A stretch of 64,000 nt of DNA. Origin: Alcanivorax quisquiliarum (GTDB lineage: Bacteria > Pseudomonadota > Gammaproteobacteria > Pseudomonadales > Alcanivoracaceae). Below the pieces are notes generated by a model. The model did no database searches and was not told the origin of the DNA. It worked only from the letters and a program-made list of their open reading frames with translations. Positions 56,601 to 64,000 of this stretch are shown here, piece after piece. Both the position numbers and the translations under genes were made by a program. The DNA lies in the NCBI RefSeq assembly GCF_023051175.1, contig NZ_JALKII010000001.1:496001-560000 (forward strand), written 5' to 3'. How positions within the stretch are numbered: position 1 is the first letter of the stretch; each line of letters opens with the position of its first letter.

Positions 56601-58040
56601 TTCGCCGCGCTCGGCCTCGCCACGAGCGATCAGTATTTCCGCATCTTCACGCAGCACATCGACGCGCTGCTGGCGCACATCAACCTCGCCCCGTGTGACT
56701 GGCGGCAGGCTGGCGAAGAGGCGTTCAGCCTCATCAAAGCGACGTTGCGCCAGCAGCGCGTTCGCCAGCCCGCTGCGGGCGGCGATCAGGCTCTCGTCTT
56801 CTTCCAGCAGGGCGCGAAAATGCCGCTCGGCAGCCACCGGCTGGTTACGCCGCAGCAGGATATCGCCCTCCAGCAGCCGCGCATCACGGCCACGCTGGGC
56901 GTCCTGCGTCAGCGGGATCAGGCGCGCTTCAGCGGCGTCGTAATCTTCTGCCGCGACCAGTTCGCGCACCGCCGCCAGCTCGCCGTAGAAACGTGCGCTG
57001 GCCAGCGCATCGCGCCATTGTGACGCCTGTTCCGGGGCCAGTCGGCTGGCACGCGCAAGCGATACCTCGGCGGCCCCGAATTCCCCGGCCCGCAGTTGCA
57101 CCAGCCCCAGGCCCGCCAGCGCCTCGGCATCGTTCGCGTCCGCTTGCAGCGCACGGTTGAACGCCGCACGGGCTTGTTGATCGGCCTGCCGATCCAGCGC
57201 CGCATACCCGGCAGCGCGATCGGCACCGGGCATCGGGCGCTGGCTGTCGGCCAGCTTCTGGCGAATCGCTGCATCATCGGCAAAGCGCGCCAGATAGCGG
57301 CGGAAATAACCTTCGTGCCGCTGCTCTGCGGGCAGCCACATGAGCGCCTGTCGCCAGAGCTGGCGGGTGCGCTCATCGACGCCTTGCTCGGCCAGTTGCT
57401 CGAACATGCGAATACCGTCGGTGCGGCTGCTCTCGCGCCAGGTCAGCACCTCCGCCAGCGCAACACTGGCGGCACGGTCGCCGGGGCTTTGTGCCACCAG
57501 CTGCTGCAACCCGCGCCGGGCGTTATCCCATTCCGCCGGCACGCCGGCCATCGTCTGGTAGTATTCCAGCGCCAGATCGGAGGGTGGATCATCCGCTGGA
57601 AACAGATCGTGATAGCGGCTCAGAGCGGCCTGCGCCTCGCCACTTTGTGCCAGCCGTCGCGCTTCCGCCAAACCAGCGCTATCGACCCTGCCACGGCGGC
57701 GCAGCTGCTCCAGCTGACGGGCTTCCAGGCTATCAGGGGCCGCCCGCCCCAAGCGGGCGGCCCAGCGGTTAACTGCGGCTTCGTCGCCTTCGTTCATGGC
57801 CAGGCGTGCGAGCCGGTACAACGCCTGGGGATCATCCGGGGCGATATCCAGCACCCGCCGCAAGGACTCTGCGGCAAGATCATTGCGCCCGTTCGCCTCC
57901 CAGAATTCGGCCTGCCGGTACAGCGCCCGCAGGCCATCATCGGCGGGTGGCGCCTGCTGCGCGAAAGCGGGATTACCGAACAGGCTGATCAGCAACAAAC
58001 CGGGCAACACTATGGCGCGTAACAGCATCATGCAGTTCAT
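53598..58040 (-). CDS. bcsC: Cellulose synthase outer-membrane subunit C
   Basis: The ATG at 58040 overlaps the bcsAB stop (ATGA); 1,480 residues. A signal peptide (VLPGLLLISLFGNPAFAQQ) precedes about 900 residues of TPR-type helical repeats. A linker rich in Gly, Ala and Pro follows, then a C-terminal beta-barrel region ending near MMEQGQ with repeats such as VGLYRYTGRQ and YSQTRQRFTW. It exports the cellulose chain across the outer membrane. Confidence 0.95.
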   Translation of the reverse strand: MNCMMLLRAIVLPGLLLISLFGNPAFAQQAPPADDGLRALYRQAEFWEANGRNDLAAESLRRVLDIAPDDPQALYRLARLAMNEGDEAAVNRWAARLGRAAPDSLEARQLEQLRRRGRVDSAGLAEARRLAQSGEAQAALSRYHDLFPADDPPSDLALEYYQTMAGVPAEWDNARRGLQQLVAQSPGDRAASVALAEVLTWRESSRTDGIRMFEQLAEQGVDERTRQLWRQALMWLPAEQRHEGYFRRYLARFADDAAIRQKLADSQRPMPGADRAAGYAALDRQADQQARAAFNRALQADANDAEALAGLGLVQLRAGEFGAAEVSLARASRLAPEQASQWRDALASARFYGELAAVRELVAAEDYDAAEARLIPLTQDAQRGRDARLLEGDILLRRNQPVAAERHFRALLEEDESLIAARSGLANALLAQRRFDEAERLFASLPPVTRGEVDVRQQRVDVLREDAEILIARGEAERGEALLQQALTLAPDDPWVRLALARLAQQRGQPAVAERLMWAVSGDMATPAGLRAAAVLAADQARWDDAVQLLRRIPATEHDADSRALLAAAERGQRIAALDLTLTSNDPWQVDRALQQLYNAPPTDARELGAAAATLVEHGEATLALVLVRRDLATQLAQSDDIEPQHYLDHVSVLAKAGEEFEAERLLRRLAQVAAGELATLRELEDVRRGLVVARTDRLRQQGALAQAYDELVRELNRAPEDAPLLLALSRLYQQGDMHDEARQVQDYVLSREAGSSDARQAAIQGALAAGDASRAEQLLADAAPLTEPPLLLLAARTAHLQGEKREAQRLARQAREAEQARSLARHDPWQAEVLADLERNPFRRKGGAGRQSRWQAMASAPAPAATQRGAWLPGQHATPGSWQPSDGSQRRYASEAFDTASALADGTARSGDASAPLAPPATAWQSWGYDNWAADAPAYRPSGAGAYGLPDAPPSAAPGSRRPLPAEMTRIAEIDAFLDQLHSELAPQVDGTLALRHRDGESGLSGLTEVRGEVALSVVPFESGRLNLSAAPVFLNSGSVKGDARSRFGSGSLVAGADELDDTLAGVQPLLLEGTQAARNAIAAQELLDAAIASGTATPQELAALEASLRTAELNFESAASRNLLFEAGLDLDALSVAQRAFVDDFLIREFGSADLSLDDSSAAAYLASSVGFEQLVTSLRGRAIAYSRAASTPDAQSAAGLGLSLGWQDGAFQADIGSSPLGFEVENIVGGLLWQPEIAPGARLLLRTQRRAVTDSLLSYGGVKDPVTGRYWGGVVRTGGDLGLSYDDGYLGLYGNVGLYRYTGRQVADNRAVLIGLGTYLRPIREQYRSLQAGVNVNYMGFRDNLGYFTLGHGGYFSPESFVSLSVPITYSQTRQRFTWHATFAPGFQSYSQEESAYFPTRPREQMWMDILATSGVLPASRYSADSDSGLGLNVGLGMDYLIGPGLKFGARIDHDTFGEYSETSALIHLNYMMEQGQ

Positions 58041-61000
58041 CCGTTGTCCTGTTGATCTGGCGGCAGATTCGAGCGGGCCTGGCCCAGCCGTGCCCGTTCG
58101 CGCGCCTGGAAGCGGGGATACATCAGCCAGACCAGCAACAACAAAATGCCCGCCATGACGGCGAGCACGATCAAGGGCCGAGTATTGAAGAACCACTGCA
58201 ACCGCCCGAGCACGCTCATGTCGCCGAAAATATAGCGCGGCCCGAAACGGTAGCTATACACGCCCTGCTGCTGATCCAGCAACACCATGTCGCCGCGTGC
58301 AGCGGCGCCCACTGCATCTTCACCCAGACGCGTTACCAGGGGCGGCAGATGCGCGCTGTCGGTGGCGCCGACCAGCACCACATAACGCTGTGCATCAAAG
58401 GGAGATCGCTGCGAGAACAGCCCCGCCGCATCGGTGCGGCTGGTCAGCGCGCGATCCGCTGCACGGCGCTCCTGCAACCAGTCGCCGCGCAGCAGATTGT
58501 AGAGCCGGTCGCGTGTGTCGATGCGCCGGACACGCAGGCGGCCATCGCGCACCGAAAGCCGCCCATCCCCCAACGCTGCCGCCACCACCGGCTCATCCAG
58601 CGGCGAGATCACCAGCAGATGGCGTTCACGCATTTGCGAGAGCATCGGCGCGCCCAGCGCCACGGCCACGTTATGTGCCGGCAAGCCAGTGGCGCTGCCG
58701 ATACGGCCCAGGGCTTGCAGCGCTGCCGCCAAGGTGGCCCGATCCGGCTGCGCTGGCAGCACCAGCGCCGTGCGAGACAAATCGGCATAGCGAGTGAAGG
58801 GATAGCCCGCCGCAACAAAATGGGACAGCTCCGGCAACGTGGTGTGGTAATGGGCACGGGAGAGATCCAGATAAGAGGTCGCATCGATCTCGCTGACCAC
58901 ATCGGTGGGCAGGCTCGGATTGCACACGGTGGGCGGCTGATAATGCTGATTGAAGTAAAATGACAAGCGGTTCTGGCCATGAATCTGTTCTGGCGCCACA
59001 TGCACGATGGCCTGCTCCTGGCGAATATTGAAACCCAGCGCGCCGGCCGCCTGCTCCAGCACACCACGCCGGTTGACCGGTAGCGATGCCAGATGCTCGC
59101 CATTGAGCGCGACATCCAGATAAGAGCGTTCCTCATCCAGCCAGGCGCCTTCCGGGAAGCGATAAAAAATATGCAGCGGGATCGTTTCCCCCGGCCACAT
59201 GAACAGGTTCGGCGCCGCCCGAAAGCTGATGTCGATCAGGCCCGGATAAATACCACTGACGCGCAGCGCCTCTGGCGAGGCCAGCGTAGCAAGCGGCAAT
59301 GGTGCACGCGCCGCCACCCAGCGCGGCGCGTCGTAGGCTTGCCGCTCGCCGGGTGTGACCGGTTGCGCCTCGGCGAAGGTGCCCTCCATTTCATCCGAAC
59401 GAAATGCGAGGAACCGTGCCGCTTCGATCAACCCCTCGCTATCCGGCGCATGCAACACCAGCAGCTTGTAAGGCGCTGCGGTCGGGTGATCCATCATGGT
59501 GATGCCCGGTGCCTGGTGCGCCGGCATCTCCAGCCCCGGCAACGGCGATTCGTCCGTACTGAATACCAGCGCATGACCCGAGGGCAGGCGCCCCATGTTC
59601 ACATCAAAACGCACGCCACGAAAATCCGCCTGCGCGCCGAACCAGGAGGCGAGGATGGCCGCCGCGTGCACTGTATCGGCATCCGGCGCCTCGGGGAAAA
59701 CCACCGACAAGCTCTGCTGATCGGCCGTGTGGGAATCCGCGAACGGCCGGGGAAACACGCGCAGATCATTGGCAATCGGCAGCTGCAACAACGCCGCATA
59801 CAACTCCGAGGCCGGCTCAACCTTGGCCCAGATATCCATATCCAGCGGGTTGTGACACTGCTCATCCACCACGCCTTGCAAGCGGAAGTTGAGCCGGTTG
59901 GCAGTAATCAGCTGCGCTGGCGGTATGTCGATTTCCACTTCGGCTTCGCCACCTCTACCGGATAACGGCACGCTGGTGAGCACGCGTCCGTTGAGATCAA
60001 CCTGCAAGGCACTACGCTGCGCCACCAGCGCGGTTGAAAAGCGAACTTTCAGCCGCAGCCGCGCAGCGGTGGCCAGGCGATCACTGCGCAGCGCAAAGCT
60101 CACGCCAGCCTGCGACCCATCACCACGCAACAACAAGCCATCCGGCTGGCCCATTTCCCGCAGCGTGATAATGCGAGCCGCCGTCACATGCCCTGCCTGC
60201 ACGGCTTCTGCTTCAAGCGCCAGCACCGGCCGCACCGCCAGCAATACCAGCCCCAGCACCAGTAACAACAGCGCCAGCCGCATCGCCCAGCGCCATGCCG
60301 ATCCGCTCGCCACCGGAGCGCTGGCGCCGGCGCTGCTACCGGCCTGCATCCAGGAGGTGAAAAACAGGCCGGCGATGGCCCGCACCACCGCCCAAAGCGA
60401 TCGCAGCGGGCGATCCTGCGGATGTTCATGATCCGGCAACCAGGCATCAGCGCGGCCCATCAGCACCCGCACCAGACGCCGCCGCAGATCCAGATCCATT
60501 TCCAGAAATTGCAGCCGCACACCACCGCTGTCGCTGGCCACCAGCCTGGCCGGCACCACTACCAGTTGATCTTGAACGCGCACTTCCAGTGCTTCCACGG
60601 CCGCGCCCAGGGCGTCGCCATCAATGCCCACCACACGCGCACCACCCATGGATAAATCTGCTGTCCTGCAACTGAAATTACGGCCATCTTTCAGGTATAA
60701 CGAAGCTGGCAAGGCCACCTCGATCCTGATTGCAGCGCGGGTCTGCTTGCGCTCGCGGGCTACCGCAATGGCCGCCAGCAACGTCGTCAGGCTGAAGCTG
60801 GCCCAGAACAGATTGAGCAGCATGACGTCACGTTCAATACCGTAATACTCATTCCAGAATAACCGCACCGCGCCCCAGCCCACGCCGGCGAGCAACAGGA
60901 AGGCAACAATCAGGTGCGGCCGCACGGAGTGATAATCGAACATGCCTTTTTCCAGCAAGCCGCCTTTGTCAGTAACGTTGAACTTGCCGCGTTTCGGATC

Positions 61001-62419
61001 AAGCAGGGTGACCAGTGTCGGCTTGATCAGGTGAAAGGCCAGCACGGTTTCGTAGATTTCGCCCCAGAAGGCGTAGCGATCACGCCCGGTCAGGCGCGAG
61101 TTGGTCCAGATCGCGTGAGCCAGGTGCGGCAATGCATAAGCAAAGATCATCGAGGCCGATGAGGCGATCACGTTCTGGCCCAACAGCAGGTAAGCCAGTG
61201 GCGCGGTCAGAAACACCACCCTCGGCAGCGCGAACTGGAAATGCAGCATTGCGTTGAGATAACAAATGCGCTGCATGAAGGTGAGGCCACGGCCAAACAG
61301 CGGATTATCCCGCCGCATGATCTGCGTCATGCCGCGCGCCCACCGGGCACGCTGGCCAATATGCAGCGCCAGCCGCTCTGTCGCCAGCCCGGCTGCCAGC
61401 GGCAAACCCAGAAACGCCGTGCGCCAGCCCATGCGTTGCAGCTTCAGCGCGGTGTGCGCATCTTCGGTCACCGTCTCGACGGCAAAGCCATCGGTTTCAT
61501 CCAGTGCGGCACGCCGGATCACGGCGCAGGAGCCGCAGAAGAACGCCGCGTTCCAGTAATCATTGCCCTTTTGCACCGGGCCATAAAACAGATCGCCTTC
61601 ACGCGGCAGCTCGCCCGCCACGCTCAGGTTGCGCTCGAACGGATCAGGCGAATAAAAATAGTGCGGTGTTTGCAGCAGTGCCAGTTTGCGGTCGGTGAGA
61701 AAACCGCCCACGGTGGACTGCAAAAAAACGCGTGTGGGCACATGATCGCAATCGAAAATGCAGATCAGCTCACCGTCGGTGACGCGCATGGCATTGTTGA
61801 GGTTGCCGGCCTTGGCGTGCTGGTTGTCATTGCGAGTGATATAACCCACACCCACTCGCGCTGCAAAGGTCGCAAACGCCTCGCGGCGGCCATCATCCAG
61901 CAGGTAGATTTTCATCCGGTCGCGAGGATAATCCATATTCTGCGCGGCCAGCACGGTATCCATCACGACACTGAGGCTTTCATTGTAGGTGGGGATGTAG
62001 ACATCGACGCTCGGCCACAGCGACATATCATCCGGCAGTGGCACGATAGTCCGCTGCAACGGCCAGAGCGTTTGCAGATAACCGAGCACAAGAATTGTCC
62101 AGGCATACAGCTCGGCAATAAACAGGCCGTAGCCAAGCGCCATTTCCAGCCCGGACTGGAACACCAGTGTTTCTGTGGCGCGCCAGTAGAGGTAACGGCT
62201 GGACACCATGACCGACAACAGCATCAACCACAACGATATGCGGCGGGAATCGCGCCGGAAGCGATTTGCCAACGTCATCAGCAGCACACTGCCCAGGCCC
62301 AGCATGCCCTGATGGAGTGCGCCCATCGGTGTAGTGATGAACAACCACACTGGCGGCAGCGCCGCCAGCCAGGCTACCCAGACCAGCCCCCGGGAAGGTG
62401 CGTAACCTTGATGCGTCAT
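58037..62419 (-). CDS. bcsA-bcsB: Fused cellulose synthase BcsA-BcsB
   Basis: An ATG at 62419 has AGAGGA about six bases upstream; 1,460 residues. The N-terminal half is BcsA: TM helices, then GT2 motifs YIPTYNES, DDG, the DxD of DCDHVP, TED and QRARW (about 141-360), then more TMs. A PilZ domain with RKQTR and DLSMGG (about 557-593) binds c-di-GMP. A TM segment near 711-731 replaces the BcsB signal peptide. Next comes periplasmic BcsB (carbohydrate-binding/flavodoxin-like repeats), ending in a C-terminal anchor helix (about 1405-1430). BcsAB fusions are known in some acetic acid bacteria. It polymerises UDP-glucose and is allosterically activated by c-di-GMP. Confidence 0.96.
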   Translation of the reverse strand: MTHQGYAPSRGLVWVAWLAALPPVWLFITTPMGALHQGMLGLGSVLLMTLANRFRRDSRRISLWLMLLSVMVSSRYLYWRATETLVFQSGLEMALGYGLFIAELYAWTILVLGYLQTLWPLQRTIVPLPDDMSLWPSVDVYIPTYNESLSVVMDTVLAAQNMDYPRDRMKIYLLDDGRREAFATFAARVGVGYITRNDNQHAKAGNLNNAMRVTDGELICIFDCDHVPTRVFLQSTVGGFLTDRKLALLQTPHYFYSPDPFERNLSVAGELPREGDLFYGPVQKGNDYWNAAFFCGSCAVIRRAALDETDGFAVETVTEDAHTALKLQRMGWRTAFLGLPLAAGLATERLALHIGQRARWARGMTQIMRRDNPLFGRGLTFMQRICYLNAMLHFQFALPRVVFLTAPLAYLLLGQNVIASSASMIFAYALPHLAHAIWTNSRLTGRDRYAFWGEIYETVLAFHLIKPTLVTLLDPKRGKFNVTDKGGLLEKGMFDYHSVRPHLIVAFLLLAGVGWGAVRLFWNEYYGIERDVMLLNLFWASFSLTTLLAAIAVARERKQTRAAIRIEVALPASLYLKDGRNFSCRTADLSMGGARVVGIDGDALGAAVEALEVRVQDQLVVVPARLVASDSGGVRLQFLEMDLDLRRRLVRVLMGRADAWLPDHEHPQDRPLRSLWAVVRAIAGLFFTSWMQAGSSAGASAPVASGSAWRWAMRLALLLLVLGLVLLAVRPVLALEAEAVQAGHVTAARIITLREMGQPDGLLLRGDGSQAGVSFALRSDRLATAARLRLKVRFSTALVAQRSALQVDLNGRVLTSVPLSGRGGEAEVEIDIPPAQLITANRLNFRLQGVVDEQCHNPLDMDIWAKVEPASELYAALLQLPIANDLRVFPRPFADSHTADQQSLSVVFPEAPDADTVHAAAILASWFGAQADFRGVRFDVNMGRLPSGHALVFSTDESPLPGLEMPAHQAPGITMMDHPTAAPYKLLVLHAPDSEGLIEAARFLAFRSDEMEGTFAEAQPVTPGERQAYDAPRWVAARAPLPLATLASPEALRVSGIYPGLIDISFRAAPNLFMWPGETIPLHIFYRFPEGAWLDEERSYLDVALNGEHLASLPVNRRGVLEQAAGALGFNIRQEQAIVHVAPEQIHGQNRLSFYFNQHYQPPTVCNPSLPTDVVSEIDATSYLDLSRAHYHTTLPELSHFVAAGYPFTRYADLSRTALVLPAQPDRATLAAALQALGRIGSATGLPAHNVAVALGAPMLSQMRERHLLVISPLDEPVVAAALGDGRLSVRDGRLRVRRIDTRDRLYNLLRGDWLQERRAADRALTSRTDAAGLFSQRSPFDAQRYVVLVGATDSAHLPPLVTRLGEDAVGAAARGDMVLLDQQQGVYSYRFGPRYIFGDMSVLGRLQWFFNTRPLIVLAVMAGILLLLVWLMYPRFQARERARLGQARSNLPPDQQDNG

Positions 62420-62531
62420 CAACGTCCTCTTGTCTTCCGTATCCCACTGGCGCTGTCGGCCTCCGGTCGGTGGCGCCGAGCTGCCCGATAGCTGTTGCCT
62501 GATATCATCAAAACATCACTGCACCAGTATG

Positions 62532-63305
62532 TCAGTACCCTGCGCTGCCCTGTTGCGATTGCATCACCAGACTGGCCAATTGCCGTGCGACCTGCTGCAC
62601 ATCTCGCGCCGCACGGGAGCTTGTCGCGTATTGGCCGATCAACCGTTGCTGGGCCGCTGCCTCCGGCACAAACGAGTCTTCATGCACCTGGCCGATCAGG
62701 TCGCGCCCATGCTCGCGCTGCATGAACTCGCTGATCTCACGGCCAAGGCGGGTGCGGTTATCGACCTTGTTCAGCAACAGCCGATGGACGCTGCCCGCTG
62801 CGGCGGCATCGCCGTAGTAACGCTTGTCCTGCAACAACGGCAGCAACGCAATAGAGCCCGGATCGGCCTGGAGCAATGTCAGTCGCACCTGCGCCACACC
62901 CGCCACAGCGGGCAAGGCGGCGGAATAACCCGAGGGCAGATCGATCAGCACCAGCGCACCGGGTGTGCGCTGCAAGGTGGCCAGCCGGGCACGAAGAAAG
63001 CCCGGCTCCGCCAGCTGGCGGCCAAATTCCGCGCGCTGCGCGGGGGTGCTGGTGCCAAACGGCAGCACATGCACGCCACAGGCGGCGCGGCGCGCCATGA
63101 GGCTCCAGTCGTCCCGTATGAAAGCGCCGGCAAGGCCGGCGTCATCTTGCAGGGGAAAACCGAAATGCACTCGCAGGGTGTTCTGAGGATCAAGCTCCAG
63201 CACAAACACCTCATAACCCAGCGCGTGCACCGCCTCGGCCACATTTGCCACCAACGTGGTCTTGCCGGTACCGCCTTTCGGGGATGCAAAGCTGATGACA
63301 GCCAT
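62532..63305 (-). CDS. bcsQ: ParA-like ATPase BcsQ
   Basis: 257 residues with a deviant Walker A (KGGTGKTT, about 10-17) and the ParA/MinD layout: ALVLIDLPSGYS, RLLLNKVDN, and a C-terminal regulatory helix. BcsQ localises or organises the cellulose machinery at the pole. It lies between bcsO and bcsAB, with about 112 bases before the latter. Confidence 0.9.
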   Translation of the reverse strand: MAVISFASPKGGTGKTTLVANVAEAVHALGYEVFVLELDPQNTLRVHFGFPLQDDAGLAGAFIRDDWSLMARRAACGVHVLPFGTSTPAQRAEFGRQLAEPGFLRARLATLQRTPGALVLIDLPSGYSAALPAVAGVAQVRLTLLQADPGSIALLPLLQDKRYYGDAAAAGSVHRLLLNKVDNRTRLGREISEFMQREHGRDLIGQVHEDSFVPEAAAQQRLIGQYATSSRAARDVQQVARQLASLVMQSQQGSAGY

Positions 63306-63360
63306 AAGCAGAAGTGCTCCGCTGATTCACGGAAGGCGCTCACGCCAGGAAAGCGAGGTT

Positions 63361-63774
63361 CTAGCCGTGCCGGGCCGCGATGCGACGCAACAGCGGGCGC
63401 AACGGTGTGTGCGCTGCGGCACCAGGCGCCGGGCCAGGAGTCGGTTCCGGCCGACGAAAAAGCCCCGCCAGCTGCGCACGCCGCTGCTGTGCAGCGACAT
63501 CATCGTCGACAAAGCCGAGGCTGAATGCGCTGCCCGCCTGTATCTCGATCGGGCGCGAGTCAACGGTTTCAGCGGCGACGGGCGCTGCCGTCCAGGCGGG
63601 TTCGCCATGTACCGCACACACATCGCTGCTGGCCGCTCGCCGCCGGGCGGTGACCTCATCAAGCAGACGCCAATGACCGGATTCCTCGGAGGCGGGCGGC
63701 TCCACCGAACGAAGCCGGAAATCCTGATTGCCTGATTTGCTACGAAACCGCGCCAATTCGTCGTAATCCGCCAT
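63361..63774 (-). CDS. bcsO: BcsO-like cellulose biosynthesis accessory protein
   Basis: An ATG at 63774 (an upstream TTG is less likely) gives 137 residues. The N-terminal YDELARFRSKSGNQDFRLRSVE and HWRLLDEV match the BcsO pattern (YDDLQRFK, W-LL); the middle is low-complexity and the C-terminus is hydrophobic/basic (PLRPLLRRIAA). BcsO is an accessory factor of uncertain role. First gene of the bcs operon. Confidence 0.65.
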   Translation of the reverse strand: MADYDELARFRSKSGNQDFRLRSVEPPASEESGHWRLLDEVTARRRAASSDVCAVHGEPAWTAAPVAAETVDSRPIEIQAGSAFSLGFVDDDVAAQQRRAQLAGLFRRPEPTPGPAPGAAAHTPLRPLLRRIAARHG

Positions 63775-63814
63775 CTCAAACAAACCCTTTGCGTCAACAA
63801 GAGGAGGGCAGTTA

Positions 63815-63830
63815 TGTGATACACATCACA
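63815..63830. promoter_or_regulatory. CRP/Vfr-type binding site upstream of bcsO
   Basis: TGTGATACACATCACA is a perfect TGTGA-N6-TCACA palindrome, 41 bases before the bcsO ATG. A -10-like CATAAT lies just upstream on the minus strand at 63841-63846, so the site would fall at about +4 to +19 and may repress rather than activate. Confidence 0.65.
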
Positions 63831-63869
63831 AACCGCAAACATTATGACATTGAATTGGCGTATAACACC

Positions 63870-63885
63870 ATAGCGCAAGCGCTAT
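63870..63885. promoter_or_regulatory. Inverted repeat upstream of bcs promoter
   Basis: ATAGCGC-AA-GCGCTAT is a 7-2-7 inverted repeat, about 25 bases upstream of the candidate -10. It may be an activator or repressor site. Confidence 0.5.
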
Positions 63886-63916
63886 TGCGTCCATAATTTC
63901 ACTCTATACGCCGGCC

Positions 63917-64000
63917 TCATTTCCCTATGGCACGCCGGATATTCTCCTCGAACACGCCGCGAATACGGTCCCGTGCGGCTGCCGTCACGCCTTCATAGCG
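63917..64000 (-). CDS. C-terminal fragment of an unidentified gene
   Basis: A frame enters from the right edge and ends in TGA at 63917: RYEGVTAAARDRIRGVFEE, then NIRRAIGK. Only 27 residues are visible, with a helical, basic character. The family cannot be named. Confidence 0.6.
   Translation of the reverse strand, partial: RYEGVTAAARDRIRGVFEENIRRAIGK

Overview
The window reads as chromosomal DNA of a GC-rich gammaproteobacterium, most likely in or near the Pseudomonadales. The main clue is gene order, compared from memory with Pseudomonas: infC-rpmI-rplT-pheS-pheT-ihfA-merR-tRNA-Pro, nadK-yeaC-pepN, uvrB-aminotransferase-tRNA-Asn-(variable segment)-wbpM, and a complete atu-type acyclic terpene cluster. 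Genus cannot be fixed from the sequence alone.

Layout. 1-5940 (minus): an envelope operon of DUF1302 barrel protein, DUF1329 protein, Ycf48-like propeller and a truncated RND-family exporter. 6309-12826 (minus): pepN, yeaC (DUF1315), nadK, a double cNMP-rhodanese protein and a coiled-coil zinc-ribbon protein. 13123-13624: a 35-residue acidic ORF, tRNA-Asp and tRNA-Val. 13805-25352: atuR with a coupled 63-aa ORF, divergent from atuABCDEF and an AtuH-like acyl-CoA synthetase. Together these would activate citronellyl/geranyl acids, carboxylate the branched cis-geranyl-CoA and return the chain to beta-oxidation. 25353-26827: gene-poor, with DnaA-box-like repeats, terminators and an ISL3 transposase remnant. 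26828-31294: phasin, a DUF445 membrane protein, two short single-TM proteins, an SCP2/UbiJ-like protein and a degenerate GGDEF protein. 31295-34480: a quinone-oxidoreductase-like MDR, cmoB-cmoA and tRNA-Pro. 34558-40439: merR, ihfA, pheT, pheS, rplT, rpmI, infC (AUU start) and tRNA-Val. 40502-45682: a secreted unknown, uvrB, a class I aminotransferase and tRNA-Asn. 45683-47000: a variable segment with a truncated Panacea/SocA-like ORF. 47001-51933 (minus): a WbpM/PglF-type dehydratase, cysN (with a P-loop-less APS-kinase-like tail) and cysD. 52047-63774 (minus): a cellulose operon bcsO-bcsQ-bcsAB(fused)-bcsC-bcsD-bcsZ with a perfect CRP/Vfr-type site upstream. 63917-64000: the C-terminus of an unidentified gene.

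Most genes are on the minus strand and tightly packed. ATGA/GTGA/TGATG stop-start overlaps occur at atuR-63 aa, DUF445-small TM, cmoA-cmoB, bcsAB-bcsC and bcsC-bcsD. All starts are inferred from Shine-Dalgarno spacing, signal peptides and family length. No database search could be run.
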